Under the pieces are notes generated by a model, which was not told the origin of the DNA, searched no databases, and saw nothing but the letters and a program-made list of their open reading frames with translations. 64,000 bases of DNA from Mesorhizobium sp. M00.F.Ca.ET.216.01.1.1. GTDB lineage: Bacteria; Pseudomonadota; Alphaproteobacteria; Rhizobiales; Rhizobiaceae. Positions 24,687 through 33,487 of the stretch are shown one piece after another. Position 1 is the first letter of the stretch. Each line of letters opens with the position of its first letter. Position numbers and translations under genes: made by a program. The stretch lies in contig NZ_SADR02000003.1 of NCBI RefSeq assembly GCF_004010325.2, positions 298,401 to 362,400 of the forward strand, read 5' to 3'.

Positions 24687-25685
24687 TTAGCCGAGTTTCT
24701 GCACGATCGTGTAAGGACTGTACTTGGTGAATTCCGTTTCCGGCACCTGGATTTCGAGCAGCTCGAGATTTCGCGCGAGGTTGGCGGGCTTGCCGGTGCC
24801 TGTCAGCACGCTGGCCACCACAGGCTCGTGCAGTGGGAACTGGAACGCCGCAGCGGCAAGCGGATAACCCCCCTCGTCGGCGATTTTTTCCATGGCGCCG
24901 ACACGGTCGAGAATGTCCGCGGTGGCCGGCAGGTAGTCGAAATGCGCGCCTGGCACCGGACCGGTGGCCAGGATGCCGGAATTGAAGACGCCGCCGATGA
25001 TCAGCGAGGTCTGCCGTTGCTGGCAAAGCGGCAGCAGTTCGGCTTCGGCGGTGCGGTCAAGCAGCGAATAGCGGCTGGCCAGCAGGATGCAGTCGAGCGG
25101 CGCCTGGCGCAGGACGTCGAGACAGACCTGCACCTCGTTGACACCCAGGCCGTAGGCCGAAATGACCCTGGACGACTTCAGCTCTTCCAGCGCCTTCAGC
25201 CCGCCATCCATCAATTGGCGAAAATGCTGCTTCGTCTTCTCGACGCCATGCGTATAGACACCGATGTCGTGGACGAACAGGATGTCGATCCGGTTGAGGC
25301 CAAGCCGCGCATAGCTGAACTCCACCGAGCGCATGATGCCGTCATAGGAATAGTCATAGTCGAGCGCGAAGGGCAGCGGATCGACATAGGAGTGGTCCGG
25401 AACCTGGTCTTCCGGCACCGGGTGAAACAGGCGGCCGACCTTGGTGGACAGCACGTAGGATGAGCGCGGCTTGTCACGCAGGAAATCGCCGAAGCGGCGT
25501 TCCGAGAGGCCGAAGCCGTAGAAGGGCGCGGTATCGAAATAGCGCAAGCCGGCATCCCAGGCGCCCTGCAGCGTTTCCATCGCCGCCTCGCGCGGGCAGC
25601 CCCGGTAGAGGCCGCCGACCGCCGCGCCGCCGAAGCTGACCTCGGTTATTTCTAGCGAGGTACTGCCGACACGGCGTTTCTTCAT
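24687..25685 (-). CDS. Aldo/keto reductase, D-threo-aldose/L-fucose dehydrogenase type
   Basis: 332 aa. AKR TIM barrel with the early KRRVGSTSLEITEVSFGGAA block, catalytic Asp/Tyr in RYFDTAPFYGFGLSE, Lys in LSTKVGRLF and His in DILFVHDIG. Similarity is greatest to the group that oxidises L-fucose, L-galactose or D-arabinose at C1. GGGAGG lies just ahead of ATG 25685. It is downstream of the UxaA-family gene by 61 nt. With the dehydratase it suggests a non-phosphorylative aldose to aldonate to keto-deoxy-acid route. Confidence 0.85.
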   Translation of the reverse strand: MKKRRVGSTSLEITEVSFGGAAVGGLYRGCPREAAMETLQGAWDAGLRYFDTAPFYGFGLSERRFGDFLRDKPRSSYVLSTKVGRLFHPVPEDQVPDHSYVDPLPFALDYDYSYDGIMRSVEFSYARLGLNRIDILFVHDIGVYTHGVEKTKQHFRQLMDGGLKALEELKSSRVISAYGLGVNEVQVCLDVLRQAPLDCILLASRYSLLDRTAEAELLPLCQQRQTSLIIGGVFNSGILATGPVPGAHFDYLPATADILDRVGAMEKIADEGGYPLAAAAFQFPLHEPVVASVLTGTGKPANLARNLELLEIQVPETEFTKYSPYTIVQKLG

Positions 25686-25746
25686 GCAAAGCCTCCCACC
25701 GGCCATTGTCCGGCCCGTCTATTGTCTTCGGCGGTTAATGGTAGGG

Positions 25747-27252
25747 CTAGAGGGTCGCCCCGAGGTGCCACGGCACGAACTCGTTGTCGCCGTAGCCGAA
25801 TACCTCGCTCTTGGTCTTGCGCCCGGAAGCCGTCTCTACGATCAGTTCGAAAATCTCGCGGCCCATACCGGCGATGGTCTTTTCACCGGAGGCGATGACG
25901 CCGCAGTTCACGTCCATGTCCTCTTCCATGGCGTGATACATGGTCGAGTTGGTGGCGACCTTGATCGACGGCGTCGGCCGGCAGCCGAAGCAGGAGCCGC
26001 GGCCGGTGGTGAAGACGATGACGTTGGCGCCGCCGGCAACCTGGCCGGTGGCGGAGACCGGGTCGTAACCGGGGGTATCCATGAACACCAGCCCGTGGCC
26101 CGTGACCTTCTCGGCATAGCCGAAGACGCCGTTGAGCGGCGTCTGGCCGCCCTTGGCCACCGCGCCCAGCGACTTTTCCAGGATGGTGGTCAGACCGCCG
26201 CGCTTGTTGCCGGGCGAGGGATTGTTGTCGATGGAGGCGCCATGCTTGGCGACATGGTCTTCCCACCACTTCACATAGCCGTCGAGTTTGGCGGCGATCT
26301 CCGGGGATGCCGCGCGATAGGCGAGCAGGTGCTCGGCACCGTAGATTTCGGTGGTCTCGGAAAGGATACCGATGCCGCCGACGCCGGCGAGGATGTCGAC
26401 GGCGGCTCCCAGCGCCGGATTGGCGGTGATGCCGGACATGCCGTCGGAGCCGCCGCACTGCAGGCCGACGACGATCTCGCTGACCGGGATCGGCTCACGC
26501 TGCAGCTTGCCGACTTCTTCAGCGATCTCGGCGAGCACGCCCATCGCCTTCTCGACCGATTTGCGCGAGCCGCCGGCTTCCTGGATGTTGAAATGGCGTT
26601 TTCCGGCAGCGGCGCCTTTTTGGCCGTAGAGGGTGAGCTGGTTGACCTCGCAACCGAGCCCGACCATCAGCACGCCGCCGAAATTCGGATGGCGGGCATA
26701 GCCGGCCAGCGTGCGATGCAGCACCATCATGCCGTCGCCGGTGGCACTCATGCCGCAGCCCTGGCCGTGGACGATCGGAACGAAGCCGTCGATACCCGGA
26801 TATTTTGGCAAAAGCCTGCGGTTCGCCTCGTCGGCGATGGCGTGGCAGACGGTGGCCGAGCAATTGACGCTGGCGATGATGCCGATGAAGTTGCGTGTGC
26901 CGGCACGGCCGTCGGCGCGGCGGTAGCCCATGAAGGTGCGGGCGCGGTCGGCCTCCGTCGCGTGCACCGCCTCGCTCGGCGGCACCACAGGCAAGCGCCC
27001 GGACTCGAAAACCAGATTGTGCGAGTGAACATGCTCGCCAGGCGCAATATCCTGCGTGGCGCGACCGATCGCCTGGGCGTATTTAACAACGGCATCGCCG
27101 GCACGGATCGGCTTGATCGCCACCTTGTGGCCGGGCTCGATCAGTGCCGTGGCGACGGCGCCGCCCGGCAGCACGGAGCCGATCTCGATGCGGCCATTGG
27201 CAACTACGACATTGTCGGCGGGGGACAGAAGAATGCTGTTTGCGGCGTTCAC
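25747..27252 (-). CDS. UxaA-family sugar-acid dehydratase (altronate/galactarate dehydratase-like)
   Basis: 501 aa. An N-terminal SAF domain (about residues 10-85) is joined to the large UxaA C-terminal domain, which carries conserved cysteines in GLQCGGSDG, SVNCSAT and GSCFGCRPTPSIK. Members dehydrate altronate, galactarate and related acids using a metal. The GTG at 27252 (VNAANSILLSP) is preferred because AGGA lies about 8 nt upstream; the frame stays open 15 codons further without a ribosome site. It is the first gene of the operon that includes the aldo/keto reductase. Confidence 0.87.
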   Translation of the reverse strand: MNAANSILLSPADNVVVANGRIEIGSVLPGGAVATALIEPGHKVAIKPIRAGDAVVKYAQAIGRATQDIAPGEHVHSHNLVFESGRLPVVPPSEAVHATEADRARTFMGYRRADGRAGTRNFIGIIASVNCSATVCHAIADEANRRLLPKYPGIDGFVPIVHGQGCGMSATGDGMMVLHRTLAGYARHPNFGGVLMVGLGCEVNQLTLYGQKGAAAGKRHFNIQEAGGSRKSVEKAMGVLAEIAEEVGKLQREPIPVSEIVVGLQCGGSDGMSGITANPALGAAVDILAGVGGIGILSETTEIYGAEHLLAYRAASPEIAAKLDGYVKWWEDHVAKHGASIDNNPSPGNKRGGLTTILEKSLGAVAKGGQTPLNGVFGYAEKVTGHGLVFMDTPGYDPVSATGQVAGGANVIVFTTGRGSCFGCRPTPSIKVATNSTMYHAMEEDMDVNCGVIASGEKTIAGMGREIFELIVETASGRKTKSEVFGYGDNEFVPWHLGATL

Positions 27253-27290
27253 GGGCAGTTTCCTGGGTGAGTTCCTGGGACGCGCGCGGA

Positions 27291-27356
27291 TTGACACGCG
27301 CCTATTAATGGATAATGTCTTTTATCGTGAAAAAACATTTTTGCGTCAATGTTTTT
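27291..27356 (+). promoter_or_regulatory. Predicted promoter with inverted repeat ahead of the double-HTH regulator
   Basis: TTGACA at 27291 and TAATGT at 27313 are spaced by 16 nt on the plus strand. AAAAACATT (27331-27339) and AATGTTTTT (27348-27356) then form a 9-bp inverted repeat with an 8-nt spacer, close to the expected start point. It may be the regulator's own operator. Confidence 0.45.
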
Positions 27357-27420
27357 TTCGTGAGAGTGTTGCGCGTTCTTTTGGACGCAAAGGACGCTCT
27401 ACAACTAAAGCTAGAATTGC

Positions 27421-27462
27421 GCATGATGCTTTCCGAAAGCGATTCGCTTTTTGGGATCATGC
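27421..27462. repeat. Rhizobial intergenic palindrome (GCATGAT/ATCATGC type)
   Basis: GCATGAT at 27421 pairs with ATCATGC at 27456, and CCGAAAGCG pairs with CGCTTTTTGG inside. Related elements are at 49346-49387 and, more weakly, at 50300-50371. Confidence 0.65.
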
Positions 27463-27528
27463 TAGCAGCATCTGTCATATCGCGCTTCAAGCCAGCTGCT
27501 GCAAGCGCCGGCGCGCAACGGGGCAGGG

Positions 27529-28431
27529 ATGTCGAAGAGCAACAACGTCTACAAGGACGCCTATAATCGAGGTCTCCGGCTGCTCGATGAAACGAAGAGC
27601 CTGCCGTCCGAGCCCGAACTCGGCACGCTGCTCGGCGTCAGCCGCACGACGGTGCGCACCATCCTTGCCCGCATGGAAGAGACGGGACTGATCGACTGGA
27701 ACAAGCGCAGCAAGACGGTTCTGCGTACGCCGCGACCGGACGATTTCTTCCCCGAGGAAGAGACCGATACGCTGGCGCAGATCATCGAGCGCTCGTTCAT
27801 GCGGCGGCTGCTTGTCGGCGGCGCCGAGGCCGGCATGCAGATCAACGAACTCGAACTGGCGCGCGAGATCGGCGTCGGCACCACCAGCGTGCGCGAGTTC
27901 CTGATCCGCTTTTCCCGCTTCGGCCTGATCGAGAAGCGCCGCAACAGCCACTGGGTGCTGAAAGGCTTCACCCGCGCCTTCGCGCTGGAGCTGACGGAAA
28001 TACGCGAAATGTTCGAGTTGCGCTCGGCCGCCGCCTTTGCCGCCTTGCCGGAGGACAGTCCGGTCTGGGCCGACCTCGATCGGCTGGAAGAGGAGCATCG
28101 CATGCTGGCGCGCGAGATCGCCATCCGCTTCAACGAATTCTCCGAGCTGGACGAGCGCTTTCACCGCCTGATCCATCGCGCATCGCACAACCGCTTCATC
28201 GTCGACTTCTACGACGTCATCGCCATGATCTTCCACTACCACTATCAATGGAACAAGGCACAGGAACGCGAACGCAACGAAGTCGCGGTGGCCGAGCATC
28301 TGGCCTACATCGCGGCGCTCAAATCGCGCGATCTCGGCAAGGTCGACGCCGCCTGCCGCAAGCATCTGAAGTCGGCGCGAAATACGCTGCTGACCTCGAT
28401 CCCCGAAGGCCGGCAGCAGCAACGGGCTTAA
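27529..28431 (+). CDS. GntR-family regulator with two tandem winged-helix domains and an FCD domain
   Basis: 300 aa. A first GntR-like winged helix is at about residues 10-65 (PSEPELGTLLGVSRTTVRTI). A second follows at about 80-140 (INELELAREIGVGTTSVREF, ending GLIEKRRN). An FCD-type helical domain covers about 145-285 with candidate metal ligands in ELDERFHRLIH. FCD regulators normally have only one HTH. It is divergent from the UxaA operon, so it is the likely regulator of the 19596-27252 sugar locus. GGGGCAGGG precedes the ATG. Confidence 0.85.
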   Translation: MSKSNNVYKDAYNRGLRLLDETKSLPSEPELGTLLGVSRTTVRTILARMEETGLIDWNKRSKTVLRTPRPDDFFPEEETDTLAQIIERSFMRRLLVGGAEAGMQINELELAREIGVGTTSVREFLIRFSRFGLIEKRRNSHWVLKGFTRAFALELTEIREMFELRSAAAFAALPEDSPVWADLDRLEEEHRMLAREIAIRFNEFSELDERFHRLIHRASHNRFIVDFYDVIAMIFHYHYQWNKAQERERNEVAVAEHLAYIAALKSRDLGKVDAACRKHLKSARNTLLTSIPEGRQQQRA

Positions 28432-28450
28432 GCGCGCCGCGTCTGGATTC

Positions 28451-28530
28451 ATGCGACGCGCTTTCGTTTTCCCAAAATCGCTGCGCCGCCCTCGGGTCAG
28501 GCCCGAGGGGAGCTTTTGGGCGACATGCAT
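28451..28530. repeat. Second copy of the ATGCAT/CCCAAAA palindromic element, with inserted hairpin
   Basis: It starts ATGCGACG and ends CGACATGCAT, with CCCAAAA and TTTTGGG inside, as at 12443-12490. It also contains an extra CCCTCGGG/CCCGAGGG hairpin. It lies between the regulator and the copper operon. Confidence 0.65.
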
Positions 28531-28652
28531 CAATCGCGCCGCGTTGCCGCAGCAGTAATTTGGCAATTTTCCGCACGACGGCGTCGTGCTAGGTATCTGC
28601 GGTTGCTGCGTGAAGAGGCAGGTTCTTGAACATCCGGCGGAGACGATGGAGC

Positions 28653-29003
28653 ATGCCGGCCGCATTCGCCGCGGCCTGTTTGCTGTTGCTTCAGTCTATG
28701 CTGGGCGCATCTGCCTTCGGCACGGGGCCGAATGCCTCGCAACTTGACGCGTTCGGCAACGTCATCTGCACCCATGAAGGTGCCGCCCAGCTTCCTAGCG
28801 GCGATCCGCACCAGCACCTGCCGACCTGCTGCGTTCTTGGCTGCGGCATGCTTTCGCCGGCCTATGTGCCGCCAGGTGCCGGCACATTGCTCGGCAGCCT
28901 TTCTTCAGAAGCCGTCGCCTTCGTGCTTCCGGCGTTCCGGCACCCCGATTTTGCCCGCAACCGCTCCCCGTCGAACCCGCGCGCGCCGCCGGCTGCGGCC
29001 TGA
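28653..29003 (+). CDS. DUF2946-like small exported protein
   Basis: 116 aa from ATG 28653 (a TTG at 28626 would add 9 residues). The hydrophobic N-terminus (AAFAAACLLLLQSMLGASA) is a signal peptide or anchor. The mature part has a Cys/His cluster: CTHEG, DPHQHLPTCCVLGCGM. It matches the pattern of DUF2946 proteins, which commonly sit with copper-handling genes and may bind metal. It is the first gene of the copper operon here. The function of the family is not established. Confidence 0.75.
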   Translation: MPAAFAAACLLLLQSMLGASAFGTGPNASQLDAFGNVICTHEGAAQLPSGDPHQHLPTCCVLGCGMLSPAYVPPGAGTLLGSLSSEAVAFVLPAFRHPDFARNRSPSNPRAPPAAA

Positions 29004-29107
29004 GCCGCATCCGTTCGTCTCGCGGAACTTTTCGTGGGCGTATTCATCCAACAATCGAAACTGTGCGCGACCGGCCAACGGCGCGATCTCACTTTCATGG
29101 AGCAATC

Positions 29108-29647
29108 ATGTCTTACTCTTTCCGTGCGCGGCTTGGGCGCTACAGTCCCTTCCCGCGCAGCTTCGAGGAACCCCTCGGCATCACCGTGTTGGTTCTCGCC
29201 CTCTTGTTTATCAGTGCCCAGGCCGTCTTTGCGCATGAGTTCAAGGTCGGCGACCTCGAGATCGGACATCCCTGGTCGCGCGCCACACCGGCCGGCGCCA
29301 AGGTGGCCGGCGGCTATTTCACCATCACCAATACCGGCAGTTCGCCAGACCGATTGCTGTCGATTTCGTCCGACATTTCGGCCAAGGCCGAACTGCATGC
29401 GATGGGTGTGAGCAATGGCGTCATGACCATGCGGCCGGTCACCGGTGGCCTCGAGATTCCAGCTGGCGGCAAGGTGGCGCTAGCGCCCGGCGGCTATCAT
29501 CTGATGTTCGTCGATTTGAAGCGGCAGCCGAAGCAAGGCGAAAAATTCTCCGCCACGCTGACCTTCGAGAAGGCTGGCACTGTCACCGTCGAGTTTGCGG
29601 TGGAAGGCATCGGCGCAACGGGCGGCATGGACGATCATGCTGATTGA
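29108..29647 (+). CDS. Periplasmic copper chaperone of the PCuAC family
   Basis: 179 aa. A signal or anchor segment lies at about residues 24-42 (cleavage after VFA). The PCuAC domain binds Cu(I) through a His/Met set. The ligands are visible as H97-A-M99, M106/M108 and H131-L-M133. It delivers copper to cytochrome oxidase or to other periplasmic acceptors. The ATG at 29108 has GGAG upstream; the earlier in-frame start would add 15 polar residues before the signal. It lies 31 nt upstream of the YcnI gene. Confidence 0.88.
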   Translation: MSYSFRARLGRYSPFPRSFEEPLGITVLVLALLFISAQAVFAHEFKVGDLEIGHPWSRATPAGAKVAGGYFTITNTGSSPDRLLSISSDISAKAELHAMGVSNGVMTMRPVTGGLEIPAGGKVALAPGGYHLMFVDLKRQPKQGEKFSATLTFEKAGTVTVEFAVEGIGATGGMDDHAD

Positions 29648-29678
29648 TCCGGTCAGAAATCGAGATTTGAGGGATATC

Positions 29679-30197
29679 ATGAAAAAGTATCTTCTGGCCG
29701 CCGGGACGCTTGTCGTTCTCGGCACGAGCGGGGCCTTCGCCCACGTCACGCTCGAAACCCAGGAGGCAGCAGTCGGCTCGACCTACAAGGCTGTTCTGCG
29801 TGTGCCGCATGGCTGTGACGGCAAGGCGACGACCGCCGTGCGCGTGCAAATCCCGGAAGGTGTGATTTCGGTGAAGCCGATGCCGAAGCCGGGCTGGACG
29901 TTGCAGGTCAAGAAAGGCAAATACGAGAAATCCTATCAGCTTTACGGCCAGGCGGTGGCCAGTGGTGTCAAGGAGGTCGACTGGAGCGGCGGCAGCCTGC
30001 CGGACGAGTTCTACGACGAGTTCGTCTTCCGCGGGACACTGGCAGCAGACCTGCCGGCCGGTGAAAAGCTCTACTTCCCGGTGGTGCAGGAATGCGACGG
30101 TGCCGCCGACCGCTGGATCGAGATTCCGGCGGCAGGCCAGGATGAGGATGCACTGGAGTATCCGGCGCCCGGCATCAAGCTCTTGCCGAAGAAGTGA
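29679..30197 (+). CDS. YcnI/DUF1775 copper-binding protein
   Basis: 172 aa. Signal peptide residues 1-21 (cleavage AFA|HVTLE), leaving His22 at the mature N-terminus. This is the mono-histidine brace by which YcnI binds Cu(II). The conserved PHGCDG, PKPGWTLQVKKG and YDEFVFRG blocks follow, and the protein ends without the C-terminal TM that some homologues have. GAGGG lies ahead of the ATG at 29679. It is between PCuAC and CopCD, the normal copper-uptake neighbourhood. Confidence 0.9.
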   Translation: MKKYLLAAGTLVVLGTSGAFAHVTLETQEAAVGSTYKAVLRVPHGCDGKATTAVRVQIPEGVISVKPMPKPGWTLQVKKGKYEKSYQLYGQAVASGVKEVDWSGGSLPDEFYDEFVFRGTLAADLPAGEKLYFPVVQECDGAADRWIEIPAAGQDEDALEYPAPGIKLLPKK

Positions 30198-30256
30198 TCT
30201 CCTGGTGGCGCTCATTTTTCGGATGGTCGAGCGCGCTGCTGTTTTGTGGTGGTGAC

Positions 30257-31891
30257 ATGAGCGCGGCATTCTTCCTACAAAAGGCTTGCATGCCGGGTAA
30301 GCACGTCAATCGGCTTGCCGTTGGCCTGTTGGCCATGCTGGTGTTGCTTGCCGTCATTGCCGTGCCTGGCGCCGCCTTTGCCCATGCGGCGCTGATCACA
30401 ACCGATCCGGGCGACGGCGCGGTGCTGGCACAAAGCCCGACGCAATTCTCGCTGACCTTCAGCGAACCGGTGTCGCCGCTGGTGCTGACCCTGGTGCAGC
30501 CCGACGGCACGCCGCTTCAACTGACTGCCTTTCGCCTCAGCGATCGGATGGTCGAGATCGATAATCCGCAAACGCTGAAGTCCGGCACGCATGTGCTGAG
30601 CTGGCGGGTGATTTCCGCCGATGGCCATCCGGTCGGCGGCGCCGTGCTGTTTTCTGTCGGCGCGCCCAGTGCGCGGCCAGCTGTGAACGAAGCCGTCGAC
30701 TGGGACCTCAGGTCGGCGATCTGGATCGGCAAAGTGTTTCTCTATATCGGGCTCTTTCTCGGCGGCGGCGGCGCCTTTGCGCTGGCTTGGCTGGCGCAGG
30801 GCGGGCATTCCGGCCAGCGCTTCGTCATCGCTGCGATCCTGTGCGGGCTGGTCGCGACACCCCTGTCGCTTGGCTTGCAAGGGTTGGATGCGCTTGGCGC
30901 GCCGCTCGCCCGGCTGGCGCAGCCGGTCGTCTGGCAGACCGCGCTCGACACAAGCTTCGGCTGGACGGTGCTGATCGCGCTGGTGGCGCTGGGGCTTGGG
31001 CTGCTGTCGCTGGCCGGGCGCAGCGGTGCAAAACTGTTCGCTCTTGCCGGGCTGACCGGTGCCGGCGCTGCACTCGCCGCCAGCGGACACGCAAGTGCTG
31101 CCGAACCGCAGTGGCTGACCAGGCCGATGGTGTTCCTGCACGGCGCCGGGATTGCCTTCTGGGCCGGGGCCTTGGTGCCGCTTGGTCTCGCAGTGCGGCG
31201 TCAGCCGGCCAAAGCTGGGTCCTTCCTGCGCCGGTTTTCGCGGGCGATCCCTTTTGTCGCGGCCGTGCTCGCTGCCGCCGGCATCGTGCTGGCCGTCATC
31301 CAGGTGCAGACGCCGGCAGCGCTGGTCGGGACCGCCTATGGGCAATTGCTGCTGGTCAAGCTGGTGCTGCTCGTTTTTCTGTTCACGCTTGCCGCCGTCA
31401 ATCGCTGGAAGCTCACGGCTCCAGCCGAAGCGGGAGAGACCGAAGTGCAGAGGAGGTTGGTCCGCTCGATCGGCATCGAGACGCTGATCGTGCTGGCAAT
31501 ATTCGGCGTTGCCGCCGGCTGGCGCTTCACGCCGCCGCCGCGCGCGCTGGCGATCGCCGCTGCACAACCGGCATCGGTGCATATCCACGCGCTAAAGGCG
31601 ATGGCCGACCTCAGCATCACGCCCGGCCATGCCGGGCCAGTTGCCGCCTCGATGGTCATCATGACCGGCGACTTCGGGCCGCTCGACGCCAGAGAAGTGA
31701 CACTGGTGCTGTCGAAACCCGATTCCGGCATCGGGCCCATAAAGCGTTCGGCGACGAAGCCCGGCGACGGCAGCTGGCGCGTCGAGGGTCTCATCATTCC
31801 AGTTCCCGGCCGGTGGATGGCACGGATCGACATTCTCGTCTCGGATTTCGAGATGGTGAAGATCCAGGCGCCGATCGACATCAGGCCGTAA
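30257..31891 (+). CDS. CopC-CopD fusion with C-terminal YtkA-like domain
   Basis: 544 aa. After a signal segment ending AFA (mature AHAALITTDP), residues about 43-140 are a CopC domain with the N-terminal His and the SADGHPVGG site for Cu(II). About eight TM helices of CopD follow (about 150-430). A C-terminal YtkA-like beta domain (about 450-540) completes it. CopD moves copper across the inner membrane. The start at 30257 is uncertain: GTG 30194, overlapping the ycnI stop, and ATG 30290 are alternatives. Confidence 0.88.
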   Translation: MSAAFFLQKACMPGKHVNRLAVGLLAMLVLLAVIAVPGAAFAHAALITTDPGDGAVLAQSPTQFSLTFSEPVSPLVLTLVQPDGTPLQLTAFRLSDRMVEIDNPQTLKSGTHVLSWRVISADGHPVGGAVLFSVGAPSARPAVNEAVDWDLRSAIWIGKVFLYIGLFLGGGGAFALAWLAQGGHSGQRFVIAAILCGLVATPLSLGLQGLDALGAPLARLAQPVVWQTALDTSFGWTVLIALVALGLGLLSLAGRSGAKLFALAGLTGAGAALAASGHASAAEPQWLTRPMVFLHGAGIAFWAGALVPLGLAVRRQPAKAGSFLRRFSRAIPFVAAVLAAAGIVLAVIQVQTPAALVGTAYGQLLLVKLVLLVFLFTLAAVNRWKLTAPAEAGETEVQRRLVRSIGIETLIVLAIFGVAAGWRFTPPPRALAIAAAQPASVHIHALKAMADLSITPGHAGPVAASMVIMTGDFGPLDAREVTLVLSKPDSGIGPIKRSATKPGDGSWRVEGLIIPVPGRWMARIDILVSDFEMVKIQAPIDIRP

Positions 31892-32059
31892 CGGGGACGG
31901 TACCCCTTCTCGGGTGCGAGGCTGCGACAAGCACAATATTGAGCGACACAATTCGGCGAGGCGGTTGACGCCGCCGCGAAGGCCCGTCAATCATCACGGG
32001 AAGAATGGGCATCGGCGCAAATCGCCGCCTCAACAAGATCCGGAAACAGGGAAGAAACG

Positions 32060-33487
32060 ATGGAAAAAGCCGAAATCGGCCTGATCGGCCTTGGCACGAT
32101 GGGCTCCAACCTGGCGCTCAACATCGCCGAGAAGGGGAACCGGATCGCCGTTTTCAACCGCACCGCGGCGCGAACCGACGCTTTCATCGAAAATGCCGGC
32201 GCGCTGAGGGACAGGGTGGTGCCCTGCTACAGCCTGGAGGAACTCGCCGCCGCCATCCGGCCGCCGCGCCCGATCATCATCATGGTGCTCGCCGGCAAGC
32301 CGGTCGACGAACAGATTGCGGCGCTGCGCGGCGTGCTGTCGGCCAACGACATCGTCATCGACGCCGGCAACGCCAATTTCCGCGACACGATGCGGCGCTT
32401 CTCCGAGCTTTCCGGCTCGGGTCTCACCTTTATCGGCATGGGCGTGTCCGGCGGCGAGGAGGGCGCGCGCCATGGTCCCTCGATCATGGTCGGCGGCACC
32501 GAAGAGTCCTGGAAGCGGGTCGAAAAGGTGCTGACAGCGATTTCGGCCAAGTTCAGGGATGAGCCTTGTGCGGCGTGGCTCGGCACCGACGGCGCCGGGC
32601 ATTTCGTCAAGACAATCCACAACGGCATCGAATATGCCGACATGCAGATGATCGGCGAGATCTACGGCATCCTGCGCGATGGGCTCGGCATGGGGCCGAA
32701 GGAAATCGGCACAGTGTTTTCCGGCTGGAACAAGGGTCGGCTCAACTCCTATCTGATCGAGATCACCGCCAAGGTGCTGGCTGCTGACGATCCGAAGACC
32801 GGCAAGCCGGTGGTCGACATCATCCTCGACCGCGCCGGCCAGAAAGGCACCGGCAAATGGTCGGTCATCGAGGCGCAGCAGCTCGGCATCCCGGCCACCG
32901 CGATCGAGGCGGCGGTGGCGGCGCGTGTGCTGTCGTCGATCAAGGATGAGCGGCTGGCGGCGGAAAAGGCCTATGGCAATGGCGGGGTGACCAAGATCTC
33001 CGGGGACAAGGACGCACTCCTCAAGGATCTCGAGCTGGCGCTGTTTGCCGGCAAGATCGCCGCCTACGCGCAAGGCTTCGCGGTGATGAGCGGCGCATCG
33101 AAGGAATTCAACTGGAACCTGCCGATGCCGACCATCGCCAAGATCTGGCGGGCCGGCTGCATCATCCGCTCGCAATTGCTGGACACCATGGCGGAAGCCT
33201 TCGGCGCTGGCGGCGCAGCCACCAATCTTTTGATGGCGCCGGCCTTCATCGCCATGATGCAGGAGGCACATCCCTCGCTTCGGCGCATCGTGGCAAGGGC
33301 ATCGGAAGCGGGCTCGCCGGTGCCGGCATTGTCTTCCGCGCTTGCCTATTTCGACAGCTATCGGCAAGGCCGCGGCACCTCGAACCTGATCCAGGCGCAG
33401 CGCGATTTCTTCGGCGCGCATGGCTTCGAGCGCATCGACGGACCGGGCGCCTTCCATGGACCATGGGGAAGCGGAGCTGCCGGCTAG
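32060..33487 (+). CDS. gnd: 6-phosphogluconate dehydrogenase (decarboxylating)
   Basis: 475 aa, standard long form. NADP motif GLIGLGTMGSNLALN at residue 8, substrate loop VSGGEEGARHGPSIM, and catalytic Lys in HFVKTIHNGIEY with the following Glu. It makes ribulose 5-phosphate plus CO2 and NADPH. GGGAAG precedes the ATG. Its TAG stop interlocks with the stop of the convergent LacI gene (CTAG at 33484-33487). Confidence 0.95.
   Translation: MEKAEIGLIGLGTMGSNLALNIAEKGNRIAVFNRTAARTDAFIENAGALRDRVVPCYSLEELAAAIRPPRPIIIMVLAGKPVDEQIAALRGVLSANDIVIDAGNANFRDTMRRFSELSGSGLTFIGMGVSGGEEGARHGPSIMVGGTEESWKRVEKVLTAISAKFRDEPCAAWLGTDGAGHFVKTIHNGIEYADMQMIGEIYGILRDGLGMGPKEIGTVFSGWNKGRLNSYLIEITAKVLAADDPKTGKPVVDIILDRAGQKGTGKWSVIEAQQLGIPATAIEAAVAARVLSSIKDERLAAEKAYGNGGVTKISGDKDALLKDLELALFAGKIAAYAQGFAVMSGASKEFNWNLPMPTIAKIWRAGCIIRSQLLDTMAEAFGAGGAATNLLMAPAFIAMMQEAHPSLRRIVARASEAGSPVPALSSALAYFDSYRQGRGTSNLIQAQRDFFGAHGFERIDGPGAFHGPWGSGAAG

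Noticed and set aside
25684..27270. A 528-codon plus-strand frame opposite the UxaA-family gene
   Set aside because: Shadow of the real gene, low-complexity composition, no start context.
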